Shown here: positions 14,859-23,001 of the stretch, one piece after another | How the letters are laid out: every line of letters starts with the position of its first letter | Numbering within the stretch: position 1 is the stretch's first letter | Source: Oscillospiraceae bacterium | Lineage (GTDB): Bacteria; Bacillota; Clostridia; Oscillospirales; Acutalibacteraceae | Direction: 5' to 3' | Assembly (NCBI GenBank): GCA_031270605.1 | Contig: JAISXG010000095.1 | Span: 1-48,896 of the forward strand | DNA length: 48,896 bases | Position numbers and translations under genes: made by a program | The notes under the pieces: model-generated | What the model was told of the DNA's origin: nothing | Database searches by the model: none | Seen by the model: only the letters and a program-made list of their open reading frames with translations

Positions 14859-16370
14859 ATGAAAAAACCTGTTGTTTTATGTATTATGGACGGGTTCGGC
14901 CACAATCCGGACTCTTATGGCAACGCGATCGCCGCGGCAAAGACCCCACGGCTTGACAAGCTCTTTTCAGAGAATCCGCTGACCTATATCGGCGCTTCGG
15001 GCATGGATGTCGGCCTGCCCGACGGGCAAATGGGCAACAGCGAGGTGGGACACACCAACATCGGCGCGGGCCGCGTGGTGTATCAGGAGCTCACAAGGAT
15101 CACAAAATCCATTGCGGACGGTGATTTTTTTGAAAACGAAGCGCTTGCGGGCGCGATGAAAAACTGCGTTGAGAACAACAAGGCGCTGCATTTGGCCGGG
15201 CTTGTGTCCGACGGCGGCGTGCACAGCCACAACACCCATTTATATGCCCTGCTTTCAATGGCAAAGCGGTTTGGCGTGAAGGATGTGTTCATTCACTGCG
15301 TGATGGACGGGCGCGACGTGCCCCCCACCTCCGGCAAGGATTTTCTTGCCGGGCTTTATGAGAAAATCAAAGAAACCGGCGTCGGCACGGTTGCCACGGT
15401 GATGGGCCGGTATTATTGCATGGATCGTGAAAAAAAGTTTGACCGTGTGGAGAAAGCCTATCTTGCCATGGTGGAAAATAAGGGTGAAGTGTTCGACTGT
15501 GGCGTGAAGCTGCTGGAGGGCTCCTATGCCGCCGGCGTGACCGACGAGTTCGTCGTGCCCGCAGCGGCAAAAGACGCAAAACCGGTGCAAAACGGCGACA
15601 GCTTCATCTTTTTCAACTTCCGCCCCGACCGCGCCCGTGAGATCACCCGCGCATTCGTGGACGAAGCGTTTGACGGCTTTGTGCGCGAGCCGCTGAAAGA
15701 CCTGTATTATGTCTGCATGACGCAATATGACGCGACCATGCCGAATGTACGCGTGGCATATCTGCCGCAATCGCTTGCCATGCCACTCGGCGCTGTGTTG
15801 AGCGCCCACGGCATGATGCAGCTGCGCATTGCGGAATATACGAAATACGCCCACGTCACCTTCTTCCTCAACGGCGGCGAGGAGACGGTCTATGATGGTG
15901 AAGATCGCGTTTTGATTGATTCGCCGAACGTGGCGACTTATGACCTCAAGCCCGAAATGAGCGCTTATGAAGTGACGGACATCGTGGTGGAAAAGGTCAA
16001 AAGCGGTTATTATGACGCGATTGTCATCAACTATGCCAACTGCGATATGGTGGGCCACACGGGCGTGTTTGAGGCGGCCGTCGTCGCGGTTGAGGCGGTG
16101 GACGCCTGCGTGGGGCGGCTTGCCGACGCGGTGGCCGGGATGGACGGCGTCATGCTCATCACGGCGGACCACGGCAATGCGGACAAAATGTATGAGCCGG
16201 ACGGCTCCCCTTTCACCGCGCACACCACGAATCCCGTGCCGTTTTGTGTTTACCGCTATGCCTGCGAGCTGCTAGAGGGTGGCCGGCTTTGCGACATTGC
16301 GCCCACAATGCTTGCCATCATGAAGCTTGAAAAACCGGCGCAGATGACGGGGCACAGCCTTATAAAATAA
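14859..16370 (+). CDS. gpmI: 2,3-bisphosphoglycerate-independent phosphoglycerate mutase
   Basis: This 503-residue alkaline-phosphatase-superfamily enzyme interconverts 3- and 2-phosphoglycerate with two manganese ions. The N-terminal VVLCIMDGFG carries the first metal Asp, MGNSEVGHTNIGAG carries the phosphorylated Ser (about residue 60), HCVMDGRDVPP and FRPDRARE form the substrate site, and ITADHGNADKM completes the metal site. The start at 14859 is chosen by homology (MKKPVVL...DGFG). No Shine-Dalgarno is visible, and a GC hairpin with a T-run sits directly before it. The upstream open frame is not family-like. Confidence 0.95.
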   Translation: MKKPVVLCIMDGFGHNPDSYGNAIAAAKTPRLDKLFSENPLTYIGASGMDVGLPDGQMGNSEVGHTNIGAGRVVYQELTRITKSIADGDFFENEALAGAMKNCVENNKALHLAGLVSDGGVHSHNTHLYALLSMAKRFGVKDVFIHCVMDGRDVPPTSGKDFLAGLYEKIKETGVGTVATVMGRYYCMDREKKFDRVEKAYLAMVENKGEVFDCGVKLLEGSYAAGVTDEFVVPAAAKDAKPVQNGDSFIFFNFRPDRAREITRAFVDEAFDGFVREPLKDLYYVCMTQYDATMPNVRVAYLPQSLAMPLGAVLSAHGMMQLRIAEYTKYAHVTFFLNGGEETVYDGEDRVLIDSPNVATYDLKPEMSAYEVTDIVVEKVKSGYYDAIVINYANCDMVGHTGVFEAAVVAVEAVDACVGRLADAVAGMDGVMLITADHGNADKMYEPDGSPFTAHTTNPVPFCVYRYACELLEGGRLCDIAPTMLAIMKLEKPAQMTGHSLIK

Positions 16371-16399
16371 TATTTGTTGAATTTTGCTTTCTGCGAAAA

Positions 16400-16448
16400 G
16401 CCGGTCAAAACCATTGTATATCAAGCAAAAGCAATGGTTTTGATTGGC
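16400..16448 (+). terminator. Long stem-loop after gpmI
   Basis: A stem of about 17 bp, including the perfect CAAAACCATTG (16406-16416) with CAATGGTTTTG (16432-16442), lies 30 bp after the gpmI stop. The T-run is weak, so it could be a terminator or a 3' stability hairpin. Confidence 0.5.
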
Positions 16449-16532
16449 TTCGCCATAGTTTAAATTAACCATTTTTTTGACAGCTTTCCTTTATTTATGT
16501 GTATTATGGTCAAAAATACTTATCGGTTTCTA

Positions 16533-16561
16533 TTGACAAAAAGATTATTTTGTTATAGAAT
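16533..16561 (+). promoter_or_regulatory. Promoter of the N-terminal-dockerin gene
   Basis: TTGACA at 16533-16538 and TAGAAT at 16556-16561 are 17 bp apart. A hairpin, AGTAAC (16571-16576) with GTTACT (16584-16589), lies at the start of the leader and could stabilise the mRNA or serve as an operator. Confidence 0.75.
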
Positions 16562-16615
16562 AACACGTGAAGTAACGCATCTTGTTACTCAAAAATAAAA
16601 TGGAGGAAATTACTT

Positions 16616-18301
16616 ATGAGTAAAAATTTCAAAAAGATTTTTGCCCTCATGCTTTCAGTTTGCCTGCTGCTTGGCATGACGACCGTTGCTTTTGCGGCTG
16701 ATGATGAGGAAGACGTCATCATTGCCGCGGGTGATGTCAACAAAGACGGCAAACTCACAGCTGCCGACGCCCGTCTTGCCCTGAGAGTCGCCGCTCAATT
16801 GGAGGGTGACCTTGACGCGATTCAGCTCTGGGTCGCAGACGTTGAAGCCGACAACAAAATTACGGCGAATGACGCCCGCACCATCCTGCGCGTTTCCGCG
16901 CGTATTGACAGCTTTGACGAGCTGACTTCCTATTATGATGCAAAAGTCATCATCGACGCGATTACGACCGGCCTGAGCGGCTACACAACAGATGAAAAGA
17001 ATACATATCTTACCGACGTTGTGACTGCCCTTGCCGCGTTTGCAGCGGACTTTGTTGAAGAAGACACGCTTGCCATCATCACCGCGTTCCTCTCAGACGC
17101 CGTTGCGACGCTGGGCGACGCTGACTGGACAAACGTTGAAGCCGCCATCGGCCAGATGCTTCCCCCCGTTTTGAAATGGGCCGCCGCCTCTGATGTGGCC
17201 GACGTTGCCGCCTTGATCAAAGAAGGCAAATCTTCTAACGAAGTGCTTGCCGCCGTTGCCCCGATGCTTCTCACGGACGAAGCCATTGACGCGGTGCTCG
17301 GCGCTCTGAAAGAAGAGGGCTTTATCGGCAGCCTGAAACTTGGCCTTGATCTGCTTGACAAGGCAAACATTCTGGAAGCCGTTTATGAAGCATACGCAGC
17401 TCTCCCGGATGCGCTTGAGTTTGATTCTTATGAAGATGCTTATGACGCCCTTGTTGAAGAGCTTGATTATCTTGAGACTGTGAAGTTTGCCGATGAAATC
17501 GCGAATTTGGATGCATGGATTGCTGAAGAAATCGACAACGTGACAGCGGCCCAGATCAGGGACTTCATCGTTGCGCTTCTTGCCAATGAGCCTGTCGTGG
17601 AAGAACCCGAAGAGCCTGAAGAACCCGAACTCACATCTGCTGAAATTATTATTGCCGGTATCACTGATGGCCTTGCCGGTTATACTGTGGCGCAGAAAAA
17701 CCTCTATTTGGTTGATGTCATCGGCAGCGTAGAAGAATATATTTCTTCGAGAAACTATCTTGACGCAGAAACGCTTGCCCTTATTTCCGGTTTTTTGAAA
17801 GATACCGCGAATCAACTTGGTGAGATTGACTGGGTCAATGTGAACAATATCATTGAGACCGTTCTGCCCGCAATTCTTGATTGGGCTGCGGACGAAGACG
17901 TGGATGCTATCGCCGCCATGGTCGGCGAGAAATCTTCTGGTGAGATTCTTAATGTTGTGATCGACATGCTTCTTACTGACGAAGTGCTTGACATTGTTCT
18001 TGATGAGTTAGCAAACGGCGATATCGTCGCGACAGTGAAAACCGTGCTCGCTATTCTTGACCAGGCAGGTATTCTTGAGGCTGTTTATGATGCATATGCT
18101 GCTTTGCCCGACGCTTTGACATTCGAGGACTATGGTGCGGCCTATGACGAGCTTCTTGAAAAAATTGATTATCTTGCGGGGCAGTATGCAAGCAATATTG
18201 ACGACGTCGAGGCTTTCCTTGTTAATAAAATTTCAACAATTGACAAAGAGGCTGCAAAAGATATCTTTATTTCTTCTTTGAAAGACATCCTTGCAAACTA
18301 A
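16616..18301 (+). CDS. Secreted acidic protein: N-terminal dockerin and two tandem repeats
   Basis: The 561-residue protein has a signal peptide (1-27, ending AFA). A type I dockerin-like pair of calcium-binding segments lies at about 39-99: GDVNKDGKLTAADARLALRV and ADVEADNKITANDARTILRV. Two homologous, strongly acidic, helical repeats of about 215 residues follow (110-324 and 343-561), joined by a Glu/Pro linker. Both repeats contain AVY(E/D)AYAALPDAL and LLTDE followed by hydrophobic heptads. The dockerin lies at the N-terminus instead of the more usual C-terminus. No cohesin or enzyme domain is visible. The protein is probably exported and calcium-stabilised; the function of the repeats is unknown. 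AGGAGG-like GGAGG precedes the ATG. Confidence 0.85.
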   Translation: MSKNFKKIFALMLSVCLLLGMTTVAFAADDEEDVIIAAGDVNKDGKLTAADARLALRVAAQLEGDLDAIQLWVADVEADNKITANDARTILRVSARIDSFDELTSYYDAKVIIDAITTGLSGYTTDEKNTYLTDVVTALAAFAADFVEEDTLAIITAFLSDAVATLGDADWTNVEAAIGQMLPPVLKWAAASDVADVAALIKEGKSSNEVLAAVAPMLLTDEAIDAVLGALKEEGFIGSLKLGLDLLDKANILEAVYEAYAALPDALEFDSYEDAYDALVEELDYLETVKFADEIANLDAWIAEEIDNVTAAQIRDFIVALLANEPVVEEPEEPEEPELTSAEIIIAGITDGLAGYTVAQKNLYLVDVIGSVEEYISSRNYLDAETLALISGFLKDTANQLGEIDWVNVNNIIETVLPAILDWAADEDVDAIAAMVGEKSSGEILNVVIDMLLTDEVLDIVLDELANGDIVATVKTVLAILDQAGILEAVYDAYAALPDALTFEDYGAAYDELLEKIDYLAGQYASNIDDVEAFLVNKISTIDKEAAKDIFISSLKDILAN

Positions 18302-18324
18302 GCAACCTGAAACAATTACCGCAG

Positions 18325-18354
18325 GAACCACCCGGAAACGGGTGGTTCTTTTTT
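18325..18354 (+). terminator. Intrinsic terminator
   Basis: GAACCACCCG (18325-18334), loop GAAA, CGGGTGGTTC (18339-18348) and a T-run form a strong terminator for the dockerin gene. Confidence 0.9.
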
Positions 18355-18362
18355 GCAAACAA

Positions 18363-18395
18363 CGAACCCCCCGCGAAATTTTCACAGGGGGTTCG
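18363..18395 (-). terminator. Terminator of the corrinoid protein gene
   Basis: CGAACCCCC (18363-18371) pairs with GGGGGTTCG (18387-18395). Read on the minus strand it is followed by TTGTTTG, and it sits 30 bp beyond the stop of the convergent corrinoid gene. Confidence 0.65.
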
Positions 18396-18424
18396 TAGAT
18401 TCAAAATTCAATTGTTTGTGGATA

Positions 18425-19057
18425 CTAACCGACAAAGGCTTTCGCAACTCTCGCCGCCGTGGCCGCGTCCGCGCTGTATGCGTCCGCGCCGATTTCGTCG
18501 GCGAACGCCTGCGTGATGGGAGCGCCCCCCACCATCACCTTCACACTGCCGCGCACGCCCTTCTCTGAAAGCAGGTCAATGACGTTCTTCATTTTGCCCA
18601 TGGTTGTGGTGAGCAGGGCCGAAAGCGCGATCACCTGCACGTTTTCTGAAATTGCCGTTTCCACAATTTTGGCCGCGGGGACGTCGACGCCCAGGTCAAT
18701 CACGTTAAAGCCCGCGCCGATGAACATCATTTTCACAAGGTTTTTGCCGATGTCGTGCAAGTCGCCCTCAACGGTGCAGATGATGGCCCTCGCCTGCTCT
18801 TTGTCCGCGCCGGAGGCTTCGATCAATGGCTTGACGATATCCAGCCCGCGGTTCAGCGCCCGCGCCGAAATAAGAACCTGCGGAATATAAATCTCATTTT
18901 TTGAAAACCGTTCCCCCACGGATTCCATGCCTGAAAGCAAGGCGGACAAAACCTCGTTCACGTCCGCGCCCTCTTCCACCGCGGCGGTCGTCAGCGCCGC
19001 CGCGCCGTTCGCGTTACCGGTTTCAACACTTTTTGTAATCTCTGCAAGATTGGCCAT
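18425..19057 (-). CDS. Corrinoid (B12-binding) protein of a methyltransferase system
   Basis: This is a 210-residue cobalamin carrier of the MtaC/MttC/MtbC group. An N-terminal helical cap domain (about 1-85) is followed by a Rossmann-like B12 domain with GDLHDIGKNLV at 98-108, in which His101 would be the lower axial cobalt ligand, and with VMVGGAPIT near 180. Such proteins carry a methyl group from a substrate-specific methyltransferase to tetrahydrofolate or CoM. The start is ATG 19057, eight bases from AAGGAG; ATG 19063 is too close to it. No partner methyltransferase or activase is adjacent, so the substrate is unknown. Confidence 0.9.
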   Translation of the reverse strand: MANLAEITKSVETGNANGAAALTTAAVEEGADVNEVLSALLSGMESVGERFSKNEIYIPQVLISARALNRGLDIVKPLIEASGADKEQARAIICTVEGDLHDIGKNLVKMMFIGAGFNVIDLGVDVPAAKIVETAISENVQVIALSALLTTTMGKMKNVIDLLSEKGVRGSVKVMVGGAPITQAFADEIGADAYSADAATAARVAKAFVG

Positions 19058-19105
19058 AATCATTGCTCCTTTATGCAAAATGTGAAGGGGTCTTTTCTTT
19101 TTCGC

Positions 19106-19127
19106 TTCCATTGTAATATATATGGAA
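19106..19127. promoter_or_regulatory. Operator-like palindrome
   Basis: TTCCAT (19106-19111) and ATGGAA (19122-19127) form an inverted repeat with a 10-bp centre, flanked by a further CG on both sides. It overlaps the -10 and the spacer of the corrinoid gene promoter, a location typical of repressor binding. Confidence 0.45.
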
Positions 19128-19138
19128 ACGAAAAGCAA
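19110..19138 (-). promoter_or_regulatory. Promoter of the corrinoid protein gene
   Basis: On the minus strand, TTGCTT (plus 19133-19138) and TACAAT (plus 19110-19115) are 17 bp apart. Confidence 0.65.
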
Positions 19139-19161
19139 TGAGAAATCGGCAAAATTTCATG

Positions 19162-19190
19162 TTGCTATTTTTGAGCAAAATCAGTACAAT
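19162..19190 (+). promoter_or_regulatory. Promoter of the GNAT-aminotransferase operon
   Basis: TTGCTA at 19162-19167 and TACAAT at 19185-19190 are 17 bp apart, divergent from the corrinoid promoter with about 25 bp between the two -35 boxes. Confidence 0.65.
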
Positions 19191-19272
19191 AGATTCGATT
19201 GCTATAAAAAGAAGTAAACGACGAAAGACAATGCGGACAGGGTCCGCTTTGCTTAAAAACGGGGGAAAGATA

Positions 19273-19878
19273 ATGGCGAATGATAATCCGAGCCTGCTGA
19301 TGTGGCGACCGAACGCGGCGGTTGAAGAGTACACTCTGCCGAACGGGTATCAAATCCGTGCGATGCGCCGGGGCGAAGAGTCTGCATGGTGCGCCTGCAT
19401 GCTGCATGATATGGGGGTGGAAGAACTCTCCTGTGAGCAGTTTATAAAAAAAATGGGTAATGAAAGTGTGCGCGAAGGATATATTTATATGGTCGCAAAT
19501 GAGCGGGACGAGCCTGTGGCGACGGCCACCGCGCAGATCAAGGGTGAGAATGACCCGTGGCTGCACATGGTTTCCGTGAAGCCCACAGAACGGGGCAAAA
19601 AGCTTGCCAAGCCTCTGGTCGCGGCGGTGCTGCGGCGGCACATGGAGGAGGGGCGCGACGGCTGTTATCTCTTCACGCAGGAATACCGCACCGCGGCCGT
19701 GAAGCTGTATTTGGACTTGGGCTTTTTGCCGGTTATGAACCACCCGTCTTATCGTGTGAAGTTTGAGCAGCTTGCGTTCGATTACGGACTGCCGGCGATA
19801 AAATGTCTGGATGAGAACCGCCGGCCCTGTGAAGACATCCTGCCCAAAGACCACGCCCTTGTCTTTGGCAACAATTAA
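19273..19878 (+). CDS. GNAT-family N-acetyltransferase
   Basis: This is a 201-residue acetyl-CoA-dependent transferase. The acetyl-CoA loop is VSVKPTERGKKLAKPLV (about 99-115), followed by a helix and the C-terminal pattern AVKLYLDLGFLPV typical of GNAT proteins. The start at 19273 is supported by GGGGG seven bases upstream; the open frame continues upstream without a ribosome binding site. Nineteen bases separate it from the aminotransferase gene, so the two are one operon. The substrate is unknown, possibly an amino compound linked to the neighbouring enzyme. Confidence 0.85.
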   Translation: MANDNPSLLMWRPNAAVEEYTLPNGYQIRAMRRGEESAWCACMLHDMGVEELSCEQFIKKMGNESVREGYIYMVANERDEPVATATAQIKGENDPWLHMVSVKPTERGKKLAKPLVAAVLRRHMEEGRDGCYLFTQEYRTAAVKLYLDLGFLPVMNHPSYRVKFEQLAFDYGLPAIKCLDENRRPCEDILPKDHALVFGNN

Positions 19879-19897
19879 CGAAAAGGAAGCGAATGCT

Positions 19898-21082
19898 ATG
19901 GAATACCAATTTTCTGACAGAATATCGGCCCTCAAGCCCTCTGCCATCAGAGAGATTCTGAAGGTCACCTCAAACCCGGATGTGATTCCCTTTGCCGCGG
20001 GAAACCCAGCACCCGAGGCCTTTCCGCTGGACGCGGTGCGTGAAATATCGCAAAAGCTGCTGGCTGAAAACCCGATTCTCGCGCTGCAATATTCCGTCAC
20101 CGAGGGGTATGCCCCGTTGAAACAGGCTGTGCTTGCCGACATGAAGCGGCGTTATACTATCGGCAGGGAGTTTGATGAGATCATCATTACATCAGGCGCG
20201 CAGCAAGTGATGGACTTGGCCGCAAAGGTGCTGTGCAACGAAGGGGATGTGATCGTTTGCGAGTCTCCCTCATTCATTGGTTCACTGAATTCATTCCGCG
20301 CATACAAGGCCATCCTGAAAGGCGTTGAGATGGAAAGCGACGGCATGAACCTTGAAAAGCTTGAGGAAACGCTGAAAACAGAGAAGAACGTGCGCTTCAT
20401 TTATACGATTCCAAACTTTCAAAACCCGTCGGGCGTCACAATGTCGCTCGAAAAGCGCAAAAAACTGTATGCGCTGGCAAAGCGGTACGGTGTGCTGATC
20501 GTGGAGGACAACCCCTATGGCGAAACGCGCGTGGCGGGCGAGAATGTGCCCGCGATCAAAAGCTTTGACGAGGACGGCATTGTGATCTATGCCGGCTCGT
20601 TCTCAAAAATCCTCGCGCCGGGTCTGCGCGTCGGGTTCGCGATTGCGCCGCGGGAGATTGTTGCGAAAATGACCGTGGGCAAGCAGGGCTCGGATGTGCA
20701 CACGCCGATTTTTAACCAGCTGCTTGTGTATGAGTGGATGACGAATTATGATTTTCTCGCCCACATCAAAAAAATCCAGGACGTCTACCGCAGCAGGCTT
20801 AACCTGATGTGCGATATGATCGACAGCGAGCTTGGCGGCTTTTTCAACTACAAAAAGCCGGAGGGCGGGCTGTTCATCTGGGGCGAATTGCCTGAAAGCG
20901 TTCCCATGCTCGAGTTCGTGAAAGAGGCGGCGGCGCGCAAGGTGGCCGTGGTGCCCGGGATCGCGTTCATGATCAATGCGGACGACCGGACAAACTGTAT
21001 TCGCCTGAATTTTTCAACACCCACAGACGAGGCGATGGTCAAGGGAATGAAGATTCTGGGTGAGCTGAAAAAAGAGTATTAA
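19898..21082 (+). CDS. PLP-dependent aminotransferase, class I/II
   Basis: This 394-residue fold-type I enzyme is similar to 2-aminoadipate/MocR-type aminotransferases. The PLP-binding elements are TSGAQQVMDL near 98, YTIPNFQNPSG near 170, VEDNPYGE near 205, and the Schiff-base Lys237 in GSFSKILAPGLRVGF. There is no N-terminal GntR domain, so it is an enzyme and not a regulator. AAAGGAAG lies eight bases before ATG 19898; an alternative ATG at 19893 is out of frame. The substrate may be branched-chain, aromatic or aminoadipate; sequence alone does not decide. Confidence 0.9.
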   Translation: MEYQFSDRISALKPSAIREILKVTSNPDVIPFAAGNPAPEAFPLDAVREISQKLLAENPILALQYSVTEGYAPLKQAVLADMKRRYTIGREFDEIIITSGAQQVMDLAAKVLCNEGDVIVCESPSFIGSLNSFRAYKAILKGVEMESDGMNLEKLEETLKTEKNVRFIYTIPNFQNPSGVTMSLEKRKKLYALAKRYGVLIVEDNPYGETRVAGENVPAIKSFDEDGIVIYAGSFSKILAPGLRVGFAIAPREIVAKMTVGKQGSDVHTPIFNQLLVYEWMTNYDFLAHIKKIQDVYRSRLNLMCDMIDSELGGFFNYKKPEGGLFIWGELPESVPMLEFVKEAAARKVAVVPGIAFMINADDRTNCIRLNFSTPTDEAMVKGMKILGELKKEY

Positions 21083-21119
21083 CGGTGGCGGTGCGGGTAT
21101 TTGGCAGCGCCGCGGGAGG

Positions 21120-21434
21120 ATGATGGTTGTGCCGGAAGTGCTTGAAGCGGTAATGCTCATTTGCTTTGGCGTGTCTTGGCCCGTTTCGGTTTATAAATCA
21201 TGGAAGTCGGGCAGCACGGGCGGAAAAAGCCTGTTGTTTTTGCTGTTGATCGATTTTGGCTATGTGGCCGGGCTTGCGGGCAAAATTCTGTTTCGCCCGA
21301 GTCCGGTGATTGTTGTGTATTGCATCAATCTTGTTTTTGTCATAACGGATATTGTTTTATTTCTCAGAAACAGAAGGCGGGAAACTGTCCGCGCGGCGCA
21401 GCCCGCGACTTCTCATTCGGAATCTGCGAATTGA
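21120..21434 (+). CDS. Small three-helix membrane protein, PQ-loop-like
   Basis: The product of about 101-104 residues has three hydrophobic segments. FGVSWPVSVYKSWKSGSTGGKS in the first loop resembles the PQ-loop seen in SemiSWEET-like proteins, and a polar, basic C-terminal tail follows. The start is uncertain: ATG 21120 and 21123 sit on or next to GGGAGG, while GTG 21129 lies 9 bases from it and is best spaced. It follows the aminotransferase by 37 bp and may share its transcript. Transport of a small solute is only a guess. Confidence 0.65.
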   Translation: MMVVPEVLEAVMLICFGVSWPVSVYKSWKSGSTGGKSLLFLLLIDFGYVAGLAGKILFRPSPVIVVYCINLVFVITDIVLFLRNRRRETVRAAQPATSHSESAN

Positions 21435-21459
21435 CAATTTTGTTTGTGTGTATTACAAT
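21431..21459 (+). promoter_or_regulatory. Promoter of the lipoprotein gene
   Basis: TTGACA at 21431-21436 and TACAAT at 21454-21459 are separated by 17 bp. The -35 overlaps the stop codon of the preceding membrane protein gene. Confidence 0.8.
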
Positions 21460-21518
21460 GAAATAAACTTAAAATGAAAGGGCGGTGTTCGGCACCGTGG
21501 CTTGAGGTGCTTCTGCTT

Positions 21519-22253
21519 ATGAAAGAAAATATAAAAATGAGGAAATTTCTTGCGCTTGTGTGTGCTTTTTTGTTTTTGCTGCCGGTTTTAAGCGCCTGCG
21601 GTAAACTGACTGAGGGCGACGGCACAGGCGGCGAGGGTGAAAGTACAACGCTCGAACAGGGTCCGGAGGTGGATTTGGACGGGGAGTCCCCCGTTGCTCT
21701 GCTTGACCGTGGGGCAACGCCCCTTGTTGAAGTCGGCCCCTTCAAAATCAGCGCTGAATTCATCAAAACCTATCTCAAATGGTATATCATTCATAATGGG
21801 GCTACTATCACTGAGCGGGCGGCCGCTTATGAGATTGCCGCGCTGTATTATGCCGAAAGAGGCCTTGCGGGAACAGACCAGGCGCTGACAAAGGAAACGG
21901 TGCAGGCCCTTTTGGACGAGCAGGAGGCGGATTTTGCCGCAAACAAAGAGGATAATGAATTTTATTGCGAAAAGCTTGGGCTGACAAAACAGGAGTTCAT
22001 GGATTTTGCCGCAATCGGCGAGGTGCAGTCGCTTCTGAACGCCCGCTTTTCGGGCAAGATTTATGCTATGATGGAGCAGAGCTATCAAAGCAAGCACAAC
22101 GGCGAAGGCTCGGCGGCGGACATCTCCGCTTATTACCCGGAATATCTGCAGATTTTTGTGCGGCGGCTGGAGTTCAAAGAGCTTGACGCAAACGGGCTGG
22201 AATCCATCCGCAAGGATATCGAGGCTTGGGTCGATTCGAAAATTGAGGGATAA
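21519..22253 (+). CDS. Lipoprotein of unknown function
   Basis: This is a 244-residue precursor with a lipoprotein signal: a basic start, a hydrophobic core and the lipobox L-S-A-C around residue 27. A Gly/Glu/Thr-rich linker follows, then a helical domain (ISAEFIKTYLKWYI, LTKQEFMDFAAIGEVQSLL) that loosely recalls the N-terminal chaperone region of SurA/PrsA-type foldases, without a visible PPIase domain. The start at 21519 is chosen because GAGGTG lies 9 bases upstream; ATG 21474 and ATG 21537 are alternatives. It has its own promoter and terminator. The protein would be anchored on the outer face of the membrane. Confidence 0.75.
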   Translation: MKENIKMRKFLALVCAFLFLLPVLSACGKLTEGDGTGGEGESTTLEQGPEVDLDGESPVALLDRGATPLVEVGPFKISAEFIKTYLKWYIIHNGATITERAAAYEIAALYYAERGLAGTDQALTKETVQALLDEQEADFAANKEDNEFYCEKLGLTKQEFMDFAAIGEVQSLLNARFSGKIYAMMEQSYQSKHNGEGSAADISAYYPEYLQIFVRRLEFKELDANGLESIRKDIEAWVDSKIEG

Positions 22254-22266
22254 AAAGAGCACCTGC

Positions 22267-22297
22267 GGAGCCGCGAAGACTTTGCGGCTCCTTTTTT
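22267..22297 (+). terminator. Intrinsic terminator
   Basis: GGAGCCGC (22267-22274) pairs with GCGGCTCC (22284-22291) and is followed by six T. It closes the lipoprotein gene. Confidence 0.9.
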
Positions 22298-22487
22298 GTT
22301 TGTTTTTTGGTGGACAGTGATTTTTATTCACGGGCTTGACGGCGATTTTTTCAGCCAAAAGCATGATTTGGACAACTTTTATTGTACAGTATCCCTATGA
22401 ATTTTTGTGAATATTTTGTACTTATTGGTTAAAACATAGAATTTTTGATTTTTTGTGAATTTGCAGTGTTCAATTTGTAAAAAATGC

Positions 22488-22516
22488 TTGCAATGCCATT
22501 GTTTCTATGGTATTAT
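22488..22516 (+). promoter_or_regulatory. Promoter of the ribosomal protein superoperon
   Basis: TTGCAA at 22488-22493 and TATTAT at 22511-22516 with a 17-bp spacer. It is the only good promoter I see between the 22297 terminator and rpsJ. The AT-rich stretch 22298-22487 holds nothing else I can name. Confidence 0.65.
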
Positions 22517-22522
22517 TTTCGA

Positions 22523-23001
22523 GCACGTTTGAAAAAGGGGTGTTTTTGCGCTTTTTTAGAAAGAAAGCAGGCAAAACATGCTGTTTTTCAGGTGTTGCAT
22601 GGCGTTGATGCGAAAGGTGGCCAAACCCGTTCATCGAGCGGGGTTTGGGGAATTTTCGCGGAGTATGTCCGATTCAGAAACCGGGCGAAAAAAAGAGAAC
22701 ATGATGGGATTTGCGCAAAAAAGATGGTTTTTGCGCGCGCAACGTCCATGTTCTGTGCTGTTTTGCGTGCCGGGGTGTGCGGGGTGAATGCCTGCTTCCC
22801 GCTTTTTTAATGAAAAGCTGAAAACACCCGGGCGTGTGTGTAGAAAATTTGAAAAAACAGCATATTTTGTGTGCCCGCCATTTTTAAGAGGTGTGCTTGA
22901 AAAAGAGTTTTCAAGAGAGGGGTTCATCTTGTGACGGCTGTGGTGTTTTCGCCCGCCGAAGCAAAAAACTCCTGCCTCACAGAGAAAGGATGGCCTATCG
23001 T
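22523..23001 (+). promoter_or_regulatory. Structured leader of the S10 operon
   Basis: The leader is almost 480 nt and has no credible coding sequence. It contains CCAAACCCG (22621-22629) paired with CGGGGTTTGG (22639-22648). It also contains a larger composite hairpin in which AGAACATG (22696-22703) pairs with CATGTTCT (22747-22754) around TGCGCAAAAA (22712-22721) with TTTTTGCGC (22728-22736). Such leaders of S10 operons often mediate feedback by a ribosomal protein; that role is inferred here. Confidence 0.55.

Noticed and set aside
15255-16223. Long antisense open frame (322 codons) opposite gpmI
   Set aside because: It is a mirror of a conserved enzyme gene, with unusual composition and no ribosome binding site.
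22484-22810. Open frame of 108 codons in the rpsJ leader
   Set aside because: It begins in the promoter spacer, lacks a ribosome binding site, and crosses strong hairpins.
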